DNA from: JACRDG01 sp963760985
GTDB taxonomy: Bacteria; Desulfobacterota; Desulfomonilia; Desulfomonilales; Desulfomonilaceae
DNA length: 64,000 bases
NCBI GenBank assembly: GCA_963760985.1
Contig: CAVXFM010000006.1
Coordinates: 1 to 64,000 of the forward strand
Direction: 5' to 3'
The translations under genes were made by a program, and so were the position numbers. The notes under the pieces were generated by a model. It was given only the letters and a program-made list of their open reading frames with translations. It had not been told where the DNA came from and made no database searches. Positions 62,702 to 64,000 of the stretch are shown here, piece after piece (the stretch's first letter is position 1; the number at the start of each line of letters is the position of its first letter).

Positions 62702-64000
62702 ATGATCACTGAAATGCTGGCCGCGAACGCCCGAATGTACGGAAAAGAAGTGGCCCTCGTGGAGCGAGAGCCAAACAAGGGCACGCGGAGGGAAATCACC
62801 TGGACAGCTTTTGACCACATGGCGAACCAAGTGGCCAACGGGCTCTTGCGCCGAGGAGTAGAAAAGGGTGATCGGGTGGTGCAGCTCATGATGAACTGCA
62901 TCGAATGGCTGCCCATCTATTTTGGGATACTTCGTGCCGGAGCGTGGGCGGTTCCGCTCAATTTCCGTTTTGACGCGGCCATGATCGCACGTTGTGCCAG
63001 GGTTGCTGAAGCGAAAGTCATTATCTTTGGCGAGGAGTTCATCAGCCGCATAAATGCCGTCAAAGACGAGCTTAAGACCGTGACCCATTTTGTGTTTGTG
63101 GGACCTGAAGAGATTCGCCCTTCTTATGCCGAGCCGTACGATGCGTGGGTCGGCACGGAAGATGTGCGAGACCCCCACGTTGAGATACATGTGTCGGACA
63201 ACGCAGCGCTCTATTTCACTTCCGGAACCACCGGCGTACCCAAAGCGACACTGCTCACGCACGGGAATTTGGGATCCGCCTGTCACGTGGAGAACGGTCA
63301 TCATCGTCAGACCCATGCAGACAATTTCCTCTGCATTCCTCCACTGTACCACACTGGCGCGAAAATGCACTGGTTCGGAAACCTCCTGGTAGGAGCAAAG
63401 GCCGTGATTCTGAAAGGAGTTGCGCCCAAGTGGATTCTGGAGGCAATTTCCGAAGAAGGCGTGACCATCGTCTGGCTTCTGGTCCCCTGGGCCTTGGACA
63501 TCCTCTTTGCTATAGAGAACAAAGACGTAAATCCCGCAGACTATCACCTCTCGCAGTGGAGGCTCATGCACATCGGCGCACAACCGGTGCCTCGTAGTCT
63601 GGTACACGATTGGAAAAGAGTGTTCCCACATCACCAATACGACACCAATTACGGCCTGACCGAGTGTACAGGACCCGGCTGCGTACACCTCGGAATAGAG
63701 AATGCGCACAAGGTTGGCGCAATCGGGCTCCCGGGGCTCGGTTGGGAGGTCAAGATCGTAGATCTCCGGCTCGATCCGGTCTCAAGAGGCGAGGTGGGGG
63801 AGCTGGCAGTCAAAGGACCTGGTGTGATGAAGGAATATTACAAGAATCCTGAAGCTACCAGAGATGTTCTGAGAGATGGGTGGTTTTTGACCGGCGACAT
63901 GGCCCTTCAGGATGAAGACGGTTTCCTTTGGCTCGTAGACCGCAAAAAGGATGTCATCATTACAGGCGGAGAAAACATCTACCCGGTCGAAATCGAAGAG
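62702..64000 (+). CDS. AMP-forming acyl-CoA synthetase, partial at window end
   Basis: ATG 62702 (GAGGGAG upstream) opens a frame of 433 codons that runs off the window. The ANL superfamily features are present: ITWTAFDHMANQVANGLLRR, the P-loop LYFTSGTTGVPKATLLTHGN, YDTNYGLTECTGPG (motif with Thr-Glu), GWFLTGDMALQDEDGFLWLV and DRKKDVIITGGENIYPVEIEE. About 100 C-terminal residues with the catalytic Lys are missing. It activates a carboxylic acid as the CoA thioester; the chain length is unknown. It is separated from the DUF3786 gene by 213 bases with a palindrome. A 345-codon frame on the other strand is a shadow. Confidence 0.9.
   Translation, partial: MITEMLAANARMYGKEVALVEREPNKGTRREITWTAFDHMANQVANGLLRRGVEKGDRVVQLMMNCIEWLPIYFGILRAGAWAVPLNFRFDAAMIARCARVAEAKVIIFGEEFISRINAVKDELKTVTHFVFVGPEEIRPSYAEPYDAWVGTEDVRDPHVEIHVSDNAALYFTSGTTGVPKATLLTHGNLGSACHVENGHHRQTHADNFLCIPPLYHTGAKMHWFGNLLVGAKAVILKGVAPKWILEAISEEGVTIVWLLVPWALDILFAIENKDVNPADYHLSQWRLMHIGAQPVPRSLVHDWKRVFPHHQYDTNYGLTECTGPGCVHLGIENAHKVGAIGLPGLGWEVKIVDLRLDPVSRGEVGELAVKGPGVMKEYYKNPEATRDVLRDGWFLTGDMALQDEDGFLWLVDRKKDVIITGGENIYPVEIEE

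Noticed and set aside
62672..63709. A 345-codon open frame on the minus strand
   Set aside because: It covers the acyl-CoA synthetase, whose motifs are unmistakable on the plus strand, and resembles no protein itself.
1..64000. tRNA, rRNA or CRISPR array
   Set aside because: No T-loop plus acceptor-stem arrangement, no rRNA-like stretch and no regularly spaced identical repeats were seen by eye.

Overview
The window looks like a chromosomal segment of a GC-moderate, strictly or mainly anaerobic Gram-negative bacterium of the Desulfobacterota type (Desulfomonile- or Syntrophobacter-like). This is an inference from gene content: an FmdE-family protein, DUF3786, a multihaem cytochrome c, DGC and YeeE/YedE proteins, class II fumarase with NAD malic enzyme, an AMP-forming acyl-CoA synthetase, and many IS21, IS66, IS1182 and ISAs1 remnants. 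I saw no rRNA, tRNA or CRISPR array.

Layout. 0-16.2 kb is an accessory and mobile region: an ISAs1-like element with a DUF4338 (DruA-like) gene, a truncated IS21, an IS200/IS605 element with both end hairpins, HU, a ParB-like and a zinc-ribbon gene next to IS21-like terminal repeats, a truncated IS1182, a toxin-antitoxin pair with a palindromic operator, IhfA with a duplicated 3' fragment, a PilZ protein, an RRM protein, a family-A DNA polymerase fragment and a frameshifted IS66. 16.7-27.3 kb holds TerC, a secreted cyclase-family protein, malic enzyme and fumarase, a membrane protein, a frameshifted outer-membrane barrel and an amphi-Trp protein. 27.3-39 kb is sugar metabolism: an FGGY pentulose kinase and FucI/AraA-like isomerase operon and an RbsABC-type transporter operon, separated by VapBC, an ankyrin protein and a second toxin-antitoxin pair. 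39.3-48 kb has a chemoreceptor and a branched-chain amino-acid ABC operon headed by acetoacetyl-CoA synthetase. 48-62.5 kb is an arsenic and thiol-redox region: two ArsR regulators, an ArsP-type permease, two thioredoxins, CcdA, a DGC protein, YeeE/YedE, a five-haem cytochrome, ArsC and ACR3, followed by FmdE and DUF3786. The last gene is an acyl-CoA synthetase that runs off the end.

How the genes may work together. The arsenic block could reduce arsenate (ArsC), export arsenite (ACR3), export an organic or trivalent arsenical (ArsP), and pass thiol electrons across the membrane through CcdA to the exported thioredoxin. YeeE/YedE and the cytochrome would add sulfur-species import and envelope electron transfer. 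The two sugar operons probably serve one pentose or deoxy-sugar pathway.

Two features stand out. First, the five-haem cytochrome has an in-frame TGA followed at once by a good hairpin with GGT in its loop, which makes it a candidate selenoprotein. Second, about 20 single-base frameshifts affect 14 otherwise recognisable genes, including core-type genes. This points to uncorrected sequencing indels, to decay, or to both. A family of at least five dispersed palindromic repeats is also scattered between genes.
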